Assembly: GCF_016755875.1 (NCBI RefSeq)
Contig: NZ_BNED01000005.1
Span: 2,769,001-2,833,000, forward strand
Direction: 5' to 3'
Origin: Streptomyces spororaveus
GTDB taxonomy: Bacteria; Actinomycetota; Actinomycetes; Streptomycetales; Streptomycetaceae
DNA: 64,000 nt
Made by a program: the position numbers and the translations under genes
Part shown: in pieces, positions 16,565 to 26,033 of the stretch
Layout of the letters: each line of letters opens with the position of its first letter
Position numbering within the stretch: the first letter of the stretch is position 1
The notes under the pieces: generated by a model
The model's database searches: none
What the model was told of the DNA's origin: nothing
The model's input: only the letters and a program-made list of their open reading frames with translations

Positions 16565-17406
16565 CAGCGCGGGCAGAAGTAGCTCGACCGGTTCATCCAC
16601 GGCCGGCGCCGTATCGGCGTACCGCAGCGACGGCACGGTTCGTCCTCGCGCCCGTAGGCGTCGAGCGAACGGTCGAAGTAGCCCGACTCGCCGTTCACGT
16701 TGACGTACAGGCTGTCGAAGCTGGTGCCGCCGACCTCGAGGGCGGCGTTCATGACGTCCCGGGCATGGCCGAGGAGTTCCGCGCTCCGGGGGCGGGTGAG
16801 GCCCGCCGTGGGGCGCTCGTAGTGCAGCCTGGCGCGCCACAGCGCCTCGTCCGCGTAGATGTTGCCGACCCCGCTGATCAGGGACTGGTCCAGCAGCGCC
16901 CGCTTGACGGTGGTCCGCTTCGCGCGCAGCGCGAGGTGGTAGGCGCCCTCGTCGAAGAGCGGGTCCAGGGGGTCGCGCGCGATGTGCGCGATCACGTCGG
17001 GCAGCCCGTCGGCGCTGTCGGCGGCGACCTCGTGCAGCGAGAGGCCGCCGAAGGTCCGCTGGTCCACGAAGCGCAGCTCCGTCCCGGCGTCGTCGTCGAA
17101 GCGCACCCGGATCCGCAGGTGCTTCTCGTCCGGGGCGCCCTCGGGCTGCACCAGCAGCTGCCCGCTCATCCCGAGGTGCCCGAGCACGGACAGGCCGCGC
17201 CCTTCCAGCGGCAGCCACAGGTACTTCCCGCGCCGCTGCGCCGCCCCGACGGTCTCCCCGCGCAGCCGCGCCACGAAGTCCGCCCCGCCGCCCGGGTGCC
17301 GCCGGACGGCCCTCGGATGCAGCACCTCGACGGCCTCGACGGTCCGTCCGGCCACCCAGCGCTCCAGCCCCCGCCGCACGACTTCGACTTCGGGCAACTC
17401 GGGCAC
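16537..17406 (-). CDS. mutM: Formamidopyrimidine-DNA glycosylase MutM/Fpg
   Basis: A 289-residue base-excision repair enzyme removing 8-oxoguanine and formamidopyrimidines. After the initiator Met (GTG at 17406, with GGAGG upstream) comes [14 protein letters not shown] with catalytic Pro2/Glu3. The helix-two-turn-helix is [27 protein letters not shown]-terminal four-Cys zinc finger is CRRCGTPI...YFCPRCQ. It is the last gene of the leftward group rpmF-rnc-mutM, separated from rnc by a terminator hairpin. The 3' end runs 28 bases into the HxlR gene on the opposite strand. Confidence 0.97.
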   Translation of the reverse strand: MPELPEVEVVRRGLERWVAGRTVEAVEVLHPRAVRRHPGGGADFVARLRGETVGAAQRRGKYLWLPLEGRGLSVLGHLGMSGQLLVQPEGAPDEKHLRIRVRFDDDAGTELRFVDQRTFGGLSLHEVAADSADGLPDVIAHIARDPLDPLFDEGAYHLALRAKRTTVKRALLDQSLISGVGNIYADEALWRARLHYERPTAGLTRPRSAELLGHARDVMNAALEVGGTSFDSLYVNVNGESGYFDRSLDAYGREDEPCRRCGTPIRRRPWMNRSSYFCPRCQRPPRVAS

Positions 17407-17471
17407 GGGGTACCTCCGGTGGGAGTGGAACGGTCGCTCACGGCGAGCGTACCGGCCCCCCGGAAACGGAA

Positions 17472-17502
17472 CCGCCCGCCCCTGCGAGGCAGGGGCGGGC
17501 GG
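17472..17502. terminator. Terminator after rnc
   Basis: CCGCCCGCCCCTGC and its exact complement form a 14-bp stem with a 3-base loop (GAG) between rnc and mutM. Confidence 0.75.
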
Positions 17503-17521
17503 GTGGATCCCGAAGGAAGGG

Positions 17522-18370
17522 TCAGGCGTCCGGCGCCGAATCGGCGGGCGTCGGCACCCCGCCGTTCCCGGTCCCGGCCGAAGCCTGGACCTCGGCCGGA
17601 CCGGCGGTCGCGGCGGCTGCCGCGGCCGCGGTCCGCTCGTCCGCGGCGGCGCGGATCCCGCGCCATGCGGACTCCGCGGCCTGCTGTTCCGCTTCCTTCT
17701 TGCTGCGGCCGGTGCCGGTGCCGTACGAGACACCACCGACGCGAGCAGCAGCGGTGAAGGTCTTCTCGTGGTCCGGACCTGTCTCGGAGACCAGGTACTC
17801 GGGCACGCCAAGGCCTTCGGCGGCCGTGAGTTCCTGGAGACTGGTCTTCCAGTCCAGGCCGGCCCCGAGGTTCGAGGACTTCTCGATGAGCGGGTCGAAG
17901 AGCCGGTGAACCAGCTCCGAGGCCGCGTCGAGGCCCTGATCGAGGTAGACCGCGCCGATCACCGCTTCCAGGGTGTCGGCGAGGATGGAGGCCTTGTCCC
18001 GGCCTCCCGTGCCCTCTTCGCCCCGGCCGAGCCGGATGAAGGAGCCGAGTTCGAGGCCGCGTCCGACCTCCGCCAGTGCGCGCGAGTTGACCACCGCGGC
18101 CCGAAGCTTGGCCAGCTGGCCTTCGGGGAGATCCGGGTGGGTCGTGTACAGCGTGTCCGTGACCACCAGGCCCAGCACGGAGTCCCCGAGGAACTCCAGG
18201 CGTTCGTTGGTGGGCAGACCGCCGTTCTCGTACGCGTACGAGCGGTGGGTCAGCGCACGCACCAGAAGGGCGGACTCGAGTTGATACCCGAGCCGCCCTT
18301 CCAGAAGCGTGTGGGACGAGGCCGCGTTGTTACTGTCTGCCTGCTTCTCAGCGTTGGACAGCTCAGACAT
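17522..18370 (-). CDS. rnc: Ribonuclease III
   Basis: A 282-residue double-strand-specific RNase, called AbsB in S. coelicolor because mutants are defective in antibiotic production. The ATG at 18370 gives [10 protein letters not shown]. The catalytic domain has [28 protein letters not shown] (signature with the metal-binding Glu/Asp) and [17 protein letters not shown] double-stranded RNA-binding domain follows ([11 protein letters not shown] to [13 protein letters not shown]), then an Ala/Pro-rich tail of about 40 residues. It processes rRNA and regulates mRNAs. It follows rpmF by 19 bases on the same strand. Confidence 0.97.
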   Translation of the reverse strand: MSELSNAEKQADSNNAASSHTLLEGRLGYQLESALLVRALTHRSYAYENGGLPTNERLEFLGDSVLGLVVTDTLYTTHPDLPEGQLAKLRAAVVNSRALAEVGRGLELGSFIRLGRGEEGTGGRDKASILADTLEAVIGAVYLDQGLDAASELVHRLFDPLIEKSSNLGAGLDWKTSLQELTAAEGLGVPEYLVSETGPDHEKTFTAAARVGGVSYGTGTGRSKKEAEQQAAESAWRGIRAAADERTAAAAAAATAGPAEVQASAGTGNGGVPTPADSAPDA

Positions 18371-18389
18371 TGCGCCTCTCACCAGCCGC

Positions 18390-18563
18390 TCAGACCTCGA
18401 GGACCTGGCGCTTGTTGTAGGTGCCGCAGCTCGGGCACGCAATGTGCTGGAGCTTCGGCTCCTGGCAACGCTCGCACGAAACCAGGGTGGGGACCGCAGC
18501 CTTCCACTGCGACCGGCGGTGGCGCGTGTTGCTGCGCGACATCTTCCGCTTCGGAACAGCCAC
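18390..18563 (-). CDS. rpmF: 50S ribosomal protein L32, zinc-ribbon form
   Basis: A 57-residue protein starting with GTG at 18563: [20 protein letters not shown]. The C-terminal half has a four-Cys zinc ribbon (C30-x2-C33 and C43-x2-C46: CERC...CPSC). This is the zinc-containing C+ form. Streptomyces usually has Cys-less paralogues elsewhere under Zur control. It sits three bases downstream of the DUF177 gene and just before rnc, the standard bacterial order. Confidence 0.97.
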   Translation of the reverse strand: MAVPKRKMSRSNTRHRRSQWKAAVPTLVSCERCQEPKLQHIACPSCGTYNKRQVLEV

Positions 18564-18565
18564 GG

Positions 18566-19234
18566 CTACTTCTCCTGCTTCTCGGCGGCGCCCTGAACTC
18601 CGTCAGAGGCAGTGCCGCTCATGTTGTCCTTCTCGCCGTCCTGATCGGTCACGACGAGTCCTTGCAATGCCGCCCAACGGATGTCGACGGCGTCATGGTG
18701 GTGGTCCGGGTCGTCGTTCAGGCTGAGCCCGCAATCGGGGCACAGTCCGAGACAGTCCTCCCGGCACACCGGCTGCATGGGCAGTGCGAGCACCACCACA
18801 TCCCGCAGCACGGGTTCGAGGTCGAACAAACCGTCCTCGAGGAAGAGCGTGTCCTCGTCGTCCTCGGCGTCGTCGGCCGGTTCCGCCTTGGAGCGGCTCC
18901 GGTCGTCGGCGTCAGGGTACGAGAACATCTCCTGGAAGTCCGCCTTGAGCTCGCGCTCGACGGCCTCCAGACACCTTACGCACTCCCCTACGGCCGACGC
19001 ACGGGCGGTGCCTGTGACAAGCACCCCTTCCATGACCGACTCCAGGCGGAGGCTGAGCTTCACCGGGGCGCCTTCCGGCACTCCGATGACGCCGACGAGA
19101 CCGAAGTCCGCCGGTGCCGCGATCTCACGGGACAGCCGCTGCATGGCACCAGGACGCCGGCCCAGCTCGTGTGTGTCGAACACGAGGGGGTTGCGGTGGT
19201 CGAGGCGGGTATTCAGGGCCGTTCCTGCTTTCAC
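18566..19234 (-). CDS. DUF177 (YceD-family) protein
   Basis: A 222-residue protein, almost always encoded just before rpmF. YceD homologues take part in 23S rRNA/large-subunit maturation. Features include [22 protein letters not shown], the early Cys pair [11 protein letters not shown] and a central acidic linker. [20 protein letters not shown] is a second Cys cluster, probably zinc-binding. The start is uncertain: GTG at 19234 is annotated, but the downstream CTG before NTRLDHRN has an AGGA five to six bases upstream and could be used. The last ~20 residues are variable. Confidence 0.9.
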   Translation of the reverse strand: MKAGTALNTRLDHRNPLVFDTHELGRRPGAMQRLSREIAAPADFGLVGVIGVPEGAPVKLSLRLESVMEGVLVTGTARASAVGECVRCLEAVERELKADFQEMFSYPDADDRSRSKAEPADDAEDDEDTLFLEDGLFDLEPVLRDVVVLALPMQPVCREDCLGLCPDCGLSLNDDPDHHHDAVDIRWAALQGLVVTDQDGEKDNMSGTASDGVQGAAEKQEK

Positions 19235-19345
19235 AGATCGCTGAAGATCAAAGATTCCGCCGCACTAGGGCAGCATGGATCGCGGTGCATACGCGCGACC
19301 GAACAGCCAGGATACCCGGAGCGGCGCCCAGCGCCCAATCCGGTC

Positions 19346-20443
19346 CTAGCGCCCCTGTTCGTACTGGCGCAGCTGGTCCAGGTTGATCATGCTCGTGTCG
19401 AAGAGGCTGGTCTCGTCGAGCGCGGGCTGCTGGGCCTGCGGCTGGTACGCGGCATAGGGGTCGGGCTGCTGCGCGTCGTAATGGGCGGCGTAGCCCGCTC
19501 CGTCGGTGCCGCCGCCCGCGGCCGCGTACGGGTCCGGCTGCTGCTGGTAGCCGCCGTACGGGTCCCCGTAGGGCGTGGCGTAGGCCGCTCCGGTGGAGCC
19601 GGTGTCCGCACCGGGGTAGGCACCCTGCTGCTGCGCGGAGGGCTGCTGGTAGGAGTACGTGTCGTACACGGGCTCGGCCTGCGCCGGGATCGGCGGCTGC
19701 CCGTGCAGCGGCCCGGGCTCCGCGAGGCCCGCCAGGAAGTCCGAGTCGCTCGCCGAGCGGGACTGCTGTCCGCCCACCGCGTCCTGGGCGGCCATGTGCA
19801 CGCCCAGGTCATCCGTCGGGACCCGGCCCAGGAGCTTCTGGCGGCCGCGGCCCACGGCCTCCAGGGTCTTGGAGAGCACCGCCTCGAAGGTCGCCAGCTT
19901 GGTGTCCACGTAGGCGTCCGCCTGCTCCCGCTGCGTCTGCGGGTCGTGGCTGCGCTCGGGCGCGTCCATGTCGGGGTAGCCGTGCTCGTCCAGACCGGGG
20001 CCCCGGCCCAGGAGCTTCTCGCGGCCCCGGTCCACCGAACCGATGGTCTTGCTCAGCACGACCTCGAAGTTCGCGAGCTTGCTGTCGACGTAGTCGTCGG
20101 CCTCGGCCCGGATCTCCTCGGCCTCCCGGCGGGCCTCCTCCAGGATCCGGTCCGCCTCGGCCTGGGAGCGCCGCGCGATCTCGGTGTCGGAGATCAGCGA
20201 ACCGCGCTGGTTGTGGGCCGCGTCGATGATCCGCTCCGCCTCCCGGCGGGCCTCCTCGACCACCTGCTCGCGGCCGCCGATGAGCTCCTGGGCCTGAGCG
20301 AGCGAGCCCGGCAGCGCCTGGCGCACCTCTTCGAGCTGTTCGAGCAGCTCGGCGCGGTTGATCACGCAGGAGGCCGACATGGGCATGGAGCGGGCGCCGC
20401 CGACGGCCGCGACGATCTCGTCGAGCTTCTTCTGCACGTCCAT
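19346..20443 (-). CDS. DivIVA-like coiled-coil protein with a duplicated helical motif
   Basis: A 365-residue protein. The ATG at 20443 (MDVQKKLDEIVAAV) fits the family start; the frame extends to 20524 without a start signal. The N-terminal ~120 residues are charged coiled coil (ELLEQLEEVRQALPG, VVEEARREAERIIDAAH). A ~30-residue motif YVDxKLAxFExVLSKT...RGRxKLLGR occurs twice. The last ~150 residues are Gln/Tyr/Pro-rich with PDPYAA repeats. Similar proteins are annotated as cell-division-initiation or ATP-synthase-b-like; the function is unknown. It lies between the DUF177 gene and coaD. Confidence 0.8.
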   Translation of the reverse strand: MDVQKKLDEIVAAVGGARSMPMSASCVINRAELLEQLEEVRQALPGSLAQAQELIGGREQVVEEARREAERIIDAAHNQRGSLISDTEIARRSQAEADRILEEARREAEEIRAEADDYVDSKLANFEVVLSKTIGSVDRGREKLLGRGPGLDEHGYPDMDAPERSHDPQTQREQADAYVDTKLATFEAVLSKTLEAVGRGRQKLLGRVPTDDLGVHMAAQDAVGGQQSRSASDSDFLAGLAEPGPLHGQPPIPAQAEPVYDTYSYQQPSAQQQGAYPGADTGSTGAAYATPYGDPYGGYQQQPDPYAAAGGGTDGAGYAAHYDAQQPDPYAAYQPQAQQPALDETSLFDTSMINLDQLRQYEQGR

Positions 20444-20546
20444 GGGGGCTCGCACTCTCTCGGCCTCGGGCGGTTCCTGAGACGGACGGGACGACTGTAA
20501 GGCCACCGGGCGGGCCCCCGACACTGCCTGACGAGCCGTCAGTCGG

Positions 20547-21026
20547 TCAGCGGTCGCGCAGTCGCTCCAGGAGCGCCGCGTGGACGGGAGCCGGCAGCAG
20601 GTGGGCGACGTCGCCGCCCCAGGTCGCGACCTCCTTGACCAGCGAGGAGGACAGGAAGCTGTAGGTGGGGATGGTCGGGACGAACAGCGTCTCGACGCCC
20701 GACAGGCCCAGGTTCATCTGGGCCATCTGGAGCTCGTAGTCGAAGTCGCTGACCGCACGCAGCCCCTTGACGATGGCCGGGATGTCCCGCTGCTTGCAGA
20801 AGTCGACGAGCAGTCCGCGGAAGGACTCGACCTGGATGTTGCCGTAGTCGGCCGTCGCCTCGCGGATCAGCTCGATCCGCTCCTCGACGGTGAACAGGCC
20901 CTGCTTCGACTCGTTGATCCCCACGGCGACGTGGACGACGTCGTACAGCCTGGAGGCGCGTCCGATGATGTCGAGGTGTCCGTTGTGGATGGGGTCGAAG
21001 GACCCCGGACAGACGGCGCGGCGCAA
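20547..21026 (-). CDS. coaD: Phosphopantetheine adenylyltransferase CoaD
   Basis: A 159-residue enzyme transferring AMP to 4'-phosphopantetheine in CoA synthesis. The nucleotidyltransferase motif appears as CPGSFDPIHNGHLDI (HNGH is the [H/T]xGH box). YSFLSSSLVKEVA is the second motif (SSxxK type). I chose the TTG at 21026 because GAGGGAG lies five bases upstream and the length equals the family norm. An in-frame ATG at 21044, overlapping the rsmD stop as ATGA, would add six residues. It is translationally linked to rsmD. Confidence 0.95.
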   Translation of the reverse strand: MRRAVCPGSFDPIHNGHLDIIGRASRLYDVVHVAVGINESKQGLFTVEERIELIREATADYGNIQVESFRGLLVDFCKQRDIPAIVKGLRAVSDFDYELQMAQMNLGLSGVETLFVPTIPTYSFLSSSLVKEVATWGGDVAHLLPAPVHAALLERLRDR

Positions 21027-21040
21027 CTGAACTCCCTCGT

Positions 21041-21619
21041 TCATGACTCTTCGCTGGTGAAAGCGGCGCGGCCGTACCAAAGGGTGCCCTCGCCGTACTT
21101 GCGCGACCGGAGCGGCTCGAAGCCCTCGGGCCACGGGAAGGCGCCGCTCCTGGTGCTTCGTTCCACGGTGACGAGCGCATCGTCCGTGATCCAGCCATTG
21201 GACCGGAGTGTGAGGAGGATCTCCCGCAGGTCCGCACTGTCCACGACGTACGGCGGGTCCAGGAAGACGATGTCGTACGGGTCCCCGGCGGCCCGGGCCG
21301 CCACGATCTGCTCGGCCTTGCCCGCGCGGAACTCCGCGCCGGGCAGGCCCAGCGTCCGGATGTTGTCCCGGATCGCCTTGGCGGCCTTGGCGTCGGCCTC
21401 GACGAGCAGGGTGTGGGCGGCGCCGCGGGAGAGCGATTCCAGGCCGACGGCGCCGGAGCCGCCGTACAGGTCGAGCACCCGGGCCCCTTCGACGCCGTGC
21501 AGCGACTCCCAGGTGGAGAAGAGGCCTTCGCGCATCCGGTCCGAGGTCGGCCGGGTGCCGGTGCCGGGGGGCACGGCCAGCCGTCGCCCGCGGGCACTGC
21601 CGGCGATCACGCGGGTCAT
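21041..21619 (-). CDS. rsmD: 16S rRNA (guanine-966-N2)-methyltransferase RsmD
   Basis: A 192-residue SAM-dependent methyltransferase modifying G966 of 16S rRNA. The motifs are MTRVIAGSARGRRLAVP at the N terminus (RNA binding), RVLDLYGGSGAVGLES (SAM motif I) and DIVFLDPPYVVD (catalytic DPPY). It is followed immediately by coaD, the common rsmD-coaD pair, with overlapping or nearly adjacent reading frames. Confidence 0.96.
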   Translation of the reverse strand: MTRVIAGSARGRRLAVPPGTGTRPTSDRMREGLFSTWESLHGVEGARVLDLYGGSGAVGLESLSRGAAHTLLVEADAKAAKAIRDNIRTLGLPGAEFRAGKAEQIVAARAAGDPYDIVFLDPPYVVDSADLREILLTLRSNGWITDDALVTVERSTRSGAFPWPEGFEPLRSRKYGEGTLWYGRAAFTSEES

Positions 21620-21693
21620 CTGGGGTCCTTCGGTACGGCGGCAGGTGGAGTGCCCCGGCGCTGCCGCGGCACTCCAACGATAGGTCGTGCCGC

Positions 21694-23886
21694 TCAGCCC
21701 TTCTCCAGGTACTGCTCGCGCTCGGTGTCGAGCAGGGCGTCCAGCGCGGTCCGCAGGCCCGGCAGATGCTCCAGCGAGGGGTCCTCGGCGACGACGCGGG
21801 TGGCCTCCTCCCGGGCCTGGGCGATGACCTCCTCGTCCTCGATGACGGCGAGCATGCGCAGCGAGGAACGGACTCCGGACTGGGCCTGGCCGAGCACATC
21901 GCCCTCGCGGCGCTGTTCCAGGTCGATCCGGGACAGTTCGAAGCCGTCGAGGGTGGCGGCGACGGCGGCCAGCCGGGCCCGGGCGGGGCTGGCCTCGTGC
22001 ATCTCGCTGACCAGCAGGCACAGGCCGGGCGCGGAGCCCCGGCCGACGCGGCCGCGCAGCTGGTGGAGCTGGGAGACACCGAACCGGTCCGCGTCCATGA
22101 TCACCATGACGGTGGAGTTGGGGACGTTCACCCCGACCTCGATGACGGTGGTGGCGACCAGCACCTTGACCTCGCCTGCGGCGAACCGGCGCATCACGTC
22201 GTCCTTGTCGGCGGGGTCCATCCGGCCGTGCAGGACCTCGACGCTCAGCCCGGCCAGCGGTCCGCGCGTGAGCTGCTCGGCGATCTCCACGACGGCGAGC
22301 GGCGGCCGCTTGTCGCCGTCCTCCTCGGCGGCCTTCTTCTTGGCATCGTCCTCACCGTCGCCGATGCGGGGGCAGACCACATACGCCTGGTGCCCCTTCC
22401 CGACCTCCTCGCGGACCCGTTCCCAGGCCCGTGCGAGGAAGTGCGGCTTGTCCTTCGAGGGCACCACGTGCGTCGCGATCGGCGAGCGCCCGGCCGGCAG
22501 CTGGTCGAGGACGGAGGTCTCCAGGTCGCCGAAGACGGTCATGGCGACCGTGCGCGGGATCGGGGTCGCCGTCATCACCAGCAGGTGCGGGGGCTGCTTC
22601 CCCTTGGAGCGCAGCGCGTCGCGCTGCTCCACCCCGAAGCGGTGCTGCTCGTCCACGACGACCAGGCCGAGGTCGTGGAACTGGACCTTGTCCTCGATCA
22701 GCGCGTGCGTGCCGATCACGATCCCGGCCTCGCCGGTGACCAGGTCGAGCAGGGCCCGGCGGCGCGCGGGCATCCCCATGGACCCGGTGAGCAGGACGAC
22801 CTTGGTGCCCTGGTCGGAGCCGCCGAGCATGCCGCCCTCGGCCAGTTCGCCCATCATCTCGGTGATGGAGCGGTGGTGCTGCTGGGCGAGCACCTCGGTG
22901 GGCGCGAGCATGGCCGCCTGCCCGCCGGAGTCCACGACGGCCAGCATGGCCCGCAGCGCGACCAGGGTCTTGCCCGAGCCGACCTCGCCCTGCAGGAGGC
23001 GGTGCATGGGGTGGCTGGTGGCCAGGTCGTCGAAGATCTCCTTCGAGACCTTCTGCTGGCCCTCGGTGAGGGTGAAGGGGAGCTTGGCGTCGAAGGCGTC
23101 GAGCAGGCCGCCGGGGGCGGGGCGGCGTGGGACGGCCGGGAGCTGGGAGTCGGCGTGCCGGCGGCGGGCCAGGGCGACCTGGAGGACGAAGGCCTCGTCC
23201 CACTTGAGGCGCTGCCGGGCGTCCTCGATGTCGGCCTTGGTGCCCGGGCGGTGGATCTTCAGCAGGGCTTCGGTGAGCGGGACCAGCCCGCGGCCCTCGC
23301 GCAGGGCGGGCGGGAGCGGGTCCACGGCGTCCTGGGCGCTGGGCAGCACCGCGTCCACGCACTTGGCGATCTTCCAGGACTCCAGCTTGGCGCAGGCCGG
23401 GTAGATCGGGATGAGCTGGTTGGCGAAGGCGGTCGCGGCGTCCCGGTCGGAGGCGTCCTGGGAGAGCGGCTCGTAGGCGGGGTGGGAGAGCTGGAGCTTG
23501 CGGTTGAACATGCCGACCTTGCCCGCGAACATGGCGCGGGTGCCCGGCAGCAGGTCCTTGTGCGGCTTGTGGACGCCGGCGCCGAAGAAGACCAGCTGGA
23601 GGCGGCCGTTGCCGTCGGTGATGGTCACCTCCAGACGTTTGCCGCGGCCCCCGTTGAAGGTGAGGATCCGGGCGTCGGCGACCTGCGCGACGACGGTCAC
23701 GTGCTCGTCGATCTGGTCGGCGAGCTCGGCCAGCGAGGTCAGCTCACCGCGCTCGGCGTACCGCCGCGGGTAGTGGTGGAGCAGGTCCAGGGCCGTGTGC
23801 AGGCCGAGCTGCTCGGCCAGCACCTTCGCGGTGGCGGGGCCGAGCGTCTTCTTGAGGTCTTCGTCGAGCGCGGGCACGTGTTCCAT
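21694..23886 (-). CDS. recG: ATP-dependent DNA helicase RecG
   Basis: A 730-residue superfamily-2 helicase that remodels stalled forks and Holliday junctions. An N-terminal wedge/OB region (ERGELTSLAELADQIDEHVTVVAQV) precedes helicase motifs: LLQGEVGSGKTLVALRAML (motif I), VVVDEQHRFGV (DEQH), MTATPIPRT (motif III), then TTVIEVGVNVPNS and HQLRGRVGRG. The ATG at 23886 has no clear ribosome-binding site; a GTG three codons later is an alternative. Linker residues KKKAAEEDGDK near the middle form a short charged insertion. It lies 26 bases after the DAK2-domain gene. Confidence 0.96.
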   Translation of the reverse strand: MEHVPALDEDLKKTLGPATAKVLAEQLGLHTALDLLHHYPRRYAERGELTSLAELADQIDEHVTVVAQVADARILTFNGGRGKRLEVTITDGNGRLQLVFFGAGVHKPHKDLLPGTRAMFAGKVGMFNRKLQLSHPAYEPLSQDASDRDAATAFANQLIPIYPACAKLESWKIAKCVDAVLPSAQDAVDPLPPALREGRGLVPLTEALLKIHRPGTKADIEDARQRLKWDEAFVLQVALARRRHADSQLPAVPRRPAPGGLLDAFDAKLPFTLTEGQQKVSKEIFDDLATSHPMHRLLQGEVGSGKTLVALRAMLAVVDSGGQAAMLAPTEVLAQQHHRSITEMMGELAEGGMLGGSDQGTKVVLLTGSMGMPARRRALLDLVTGEAGIVIGTHALIEDKVQFHDLGLVVVDEQHRFGVEQRDALRSKGKQPPHLLVMTATPIPRTVAMTVFGDLETSVLDQLPAGRSPIATHVVPSKDKPHFLARAWERVREEVGKGHQAYVVCPRIGDGEDDAKKKAAEEDGDKRPPLAVVEIAEQLTRGPLAGLSVEVLHGRMDPADKDDVMRRFAAGEVKVLVATTVIEVGVNVPNSTVMVIMDADRFGVSQLHQLRGRVGRGSAPGLCLLVSEMHEASPARARLAAVAATLDGFELSRIDLEQRREGDVLGQAQSGVRSSLRMLAVIEDEEVIAQAREEATRVVAEDPSLEHLPGLRTALDALLDTEREQYLEKG

Positions 23887-23912
23887 TGCACACCATGGCG
23901 CTGACAAGCCCG

Positions 23913-25571
23913 CTATTCCACCCCGACGAGGAGCGGCGCCGAGTACCGGCCGCCCCGGTAGGTGACGGTGTCCACGGCGAGGTGGCCCTGCTGGACGTAC
24001 GCCTCCAGGCGCTCGGCGACGGTGTCCGGCACCTCGGGTCCCAGGACCAGGGTGACGAGTTCGCCGCCGGAGCCCAGCATCCGGTCCAGGACGGCCTCGG
24101 CGGTCTCGGCCAGGTCCGCGCCGATCACCGCGACGTCCCCGTCGATGAGGCCGAGTACGTCGCCGGCCTGGCAGATGCCGGCCGAGGTGAAGGACTGCCG
24201 TTCGGCGACGGCCAGTTCCCCGTACCGGGTGGCGCCTGCCGCCGCCGTCATGGCGACCACGTCCTCGTCGAAGCTGCCCTCCGGGTCGTGCACGGCGAGG
24301 GCGGCCAGGCCCTGGACCGCGGAGCGGGTGGGGATCACGGCCACGCGTACGCCCTCGGCGCGGGCCTGTTCGGCCGCCGAGGCCGCGGCGGCGCGCAGTT
24401 CGGCGCCGCCGGGCAGGAGCACCACCTCGCGGGCGTGCGCGCGGCGGACCGCGTCGAGGAGTTCGGCGACGGCCGGAGGTTCCCCGGGGCGTACGAGCAC
24501 GGTGGTCGCTCCCGCCTCCCCGCACAGCCCGGCCAGTCCCTCGCCGGGGACGACGGCGACCACGGCCCGCTGGGCGCGCTCGCCCCGCGCCCGGCGGCGT
24601 TCGTCCCCGAAGTGGGTGATCCGTATCCGGTACGGCCGTCCGGCCACGACCCCGGCCTCCACGGCCGCGCCGGGGTCGTCGACGTGGACGTGGACGTTCC
24701 ACAGTCCGTCGCCGCCGACCACGACGAGGGAGTCGCCGAGCGCGTCGAGGCGTTCGCGCAGTTCGCCGACGGCCGCCTCGGTGGCCTCCAGGAGGTAGAT
24801 CACCTCGTACGCCGGCCCGTCCTCCTGCGCGCAGGGGTCCGGCGACCGCGGTACGGGCACCGCGCGGCCCCGTACCGGTTCCGCGGCCGGCTCCTGGCCG
24901 GAGAGCGCCTGCCACAGGGCGCCGAAGACGACGACCAGCCCGCAGCCCCCGGCGTCGACCACTCCGGCCCGGCCCAGCGCGGCGAGCTGCCCCGGGGTCT
25001 CGGCCAGCGCGGCGCGGGCCCCGTCGTACGCGGCCCGGGCCACCTCGACCGCGGTCCCGGCGGCGGCTCCGGCGGCCTCGCCGGCCCGGGCGGCGGCGTC
25101 GGCGACGGTGAGCATGGTGCCTTCCACCGGGTGCGCGACGGCCGCGTACGCCTCCTCCGCGGCGCGGGTGAGCGCGCGGGCCAGCAGCCCGCCGGGGCCG
25201 TGCCCGGCCGGCTCGGCCGGCTCGTCGCCGAGTACGTCGGCCACTCCGCGCAGCAGCTGCGCGAGGATCGTCCCGGAGTTCCCGCGGGCTCCCACCAGCG
25301 CCCCGTGCGCCCAGGCCCGTACGGCCTCGGCCAGGGAGGTCGGCGCTGTGCCGTCGGTCACCTCGGGGAAGGCATCGGCGAGGCCGCGGTCGGCCGATTC
25401 GGCGGTGAGGTAGAGGTTGGTGCCCGTGTCCGCGTCGGCGACCGGGTAGACGTTGATCGCGTCGATGTCCTCGCGGGCCCGGCCCAGTGCGGCCAGGGCC
25501 AGCGAGCTCCAGGTGCGCACCGCATCGGCGTCGAGCACGTCGGGGCTCTGCGGCTGCTGCTCGTGCGGCAC
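23913..25571 (-). CDS. DAK2/YloV-family (FakA-like) protein
   Basis: A 552-residue protein starting with GTG at 25571, GGAGGA upstream. The N-terminal DAK2 domain has INVYPVADADTGTNLYLT (Asp residues bind Mg-nucleotide) and GARGNSGTILAQLLRG. The C-terminal half has the YloV pattern GRAGVVDAGGCGLVVVFG and DGLWNVHVHVDDPGAAVE. FakA in Firmicutes phosphorylates fatty acids carried by the DegV-type partner FakB. No degV gene is in this window, so activity here is inference. The pairing with recG downstream and rpmB divergently upstream is typical of actinobacteria and Firmicutes. Confidence 0.88.
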   Translation of the reverse strand: MPHEQQPQSPDVLDADAVRTWSSLALAALGRAREDIDAINVYPVADADTGTNLYLTAESADRGLADAFPEVTDGTAPTSLAEAVRAWAHGALVGARGNSGTILAQLLRGVADVLGDEPAEPAGHGPGGLLARALTRAAEEAYAAVAHPVEGTMLTVADAAARAGEAAGAAAGTAVEVARAAYDGARAALAETPGQLAALGRAGVVDAGGCGLVVVFGALWQALSGQEPAAEPVRGRAVPVPRSPDPCAQEDGPAYEVIYLLEATEAAVGELRERLDALGDSLVVVGGDGLWNVHVHVDDPGAAVEAGVVAGRPYRIRITHFGDERRRARGERAQRAVVAVVPGEGLAGLCGEAGATTVLVRPGEPPAVAELLDAVRRAHAREVVLLPGGAELRAAAASAAEQARAEGVRVAVIPTRSAVQGLAALAVHDPEGSFDEDVVAMTAAAGATRYGELAVAERQSFTSAGICQAGDVLGLIDGDVAVIGADLAETAEAVLDRMLGSGGELVTLVLGPEVPDTVAERLEAYVQQGHLAVDTVTYRGGRYSAPLLVGVE

Positions 25572-25811
25572 CGGGCGTTCCTCCTTGTGCGGGCCAGGGT
25601 TCACCGCAGGGTAACGAAGGACCGCCCGGGCGTCGGGACCGCGGGGCGGGGGCAGCGGCGGCCATGGTAGTTTTCTTGGACGGACGCAGTCGTTGTATGC
25701 TGCTCCGGTTGCCCGGCGAGAGTCGGGCCATTCCCCCGGCAAACCACTTCAGACCTCTGAATCCGGTGCGCCGGTTTCACTGTAATTGCATCTGAAGTCT
25801 TGGAGTGACCT

Positions 25812-25997
25812 GTGGCTGCCAACTGCGACGTTTGCGCCAAGGGGCCGAGCTTCGGCAACAACATCTCCCACTCGCACCGCCGCACCTCGCGTCGCTGGAA
25901 CCCGAACATCCAGCGCGTCCGTGCCGTGGTCAATGGGACGCCGAAGCGCCTCAACGCCTGCACCTCGTGCATCAAGGCCGGCAAGGTCTCGCGCTGA
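25812..25997 (+). CDS. rpmB: 50S ribosomal protein L28, zinc-binding form
   Basis: A 61-residue protein starting with GTG at 25812: [17 protein letters not shown]. Cys pairs C5/C8 and C50/C53 mark the zinc-containing C+ form. Zur-regulated Cys-less paralogues usually exist elsewhere in Streptomyces. It is monocistronic: a divergent promoter region separates it from the DAK2 gene and a near-ideal terminator follows. Confidence 0.97.
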   Translation: MAANCDVCAKGPSFGNNISHSHRRTSRRWNPNIQRVRAVVNGTPKRLNACTSCIKAGKVSR

Positions 25998-26033
25998 CGC
26001 CTCCCGTCGTAGCGCAGCCCTTTCCGGTTGCCA

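Noticed and set aside
16982..20500. Long plus-strand open frame opposite mutM, rnc, rpmF and the DUF177 gene
   Set aside because: It crosses several genes of the opposite strand and their spacers with no ribosome-binding site.
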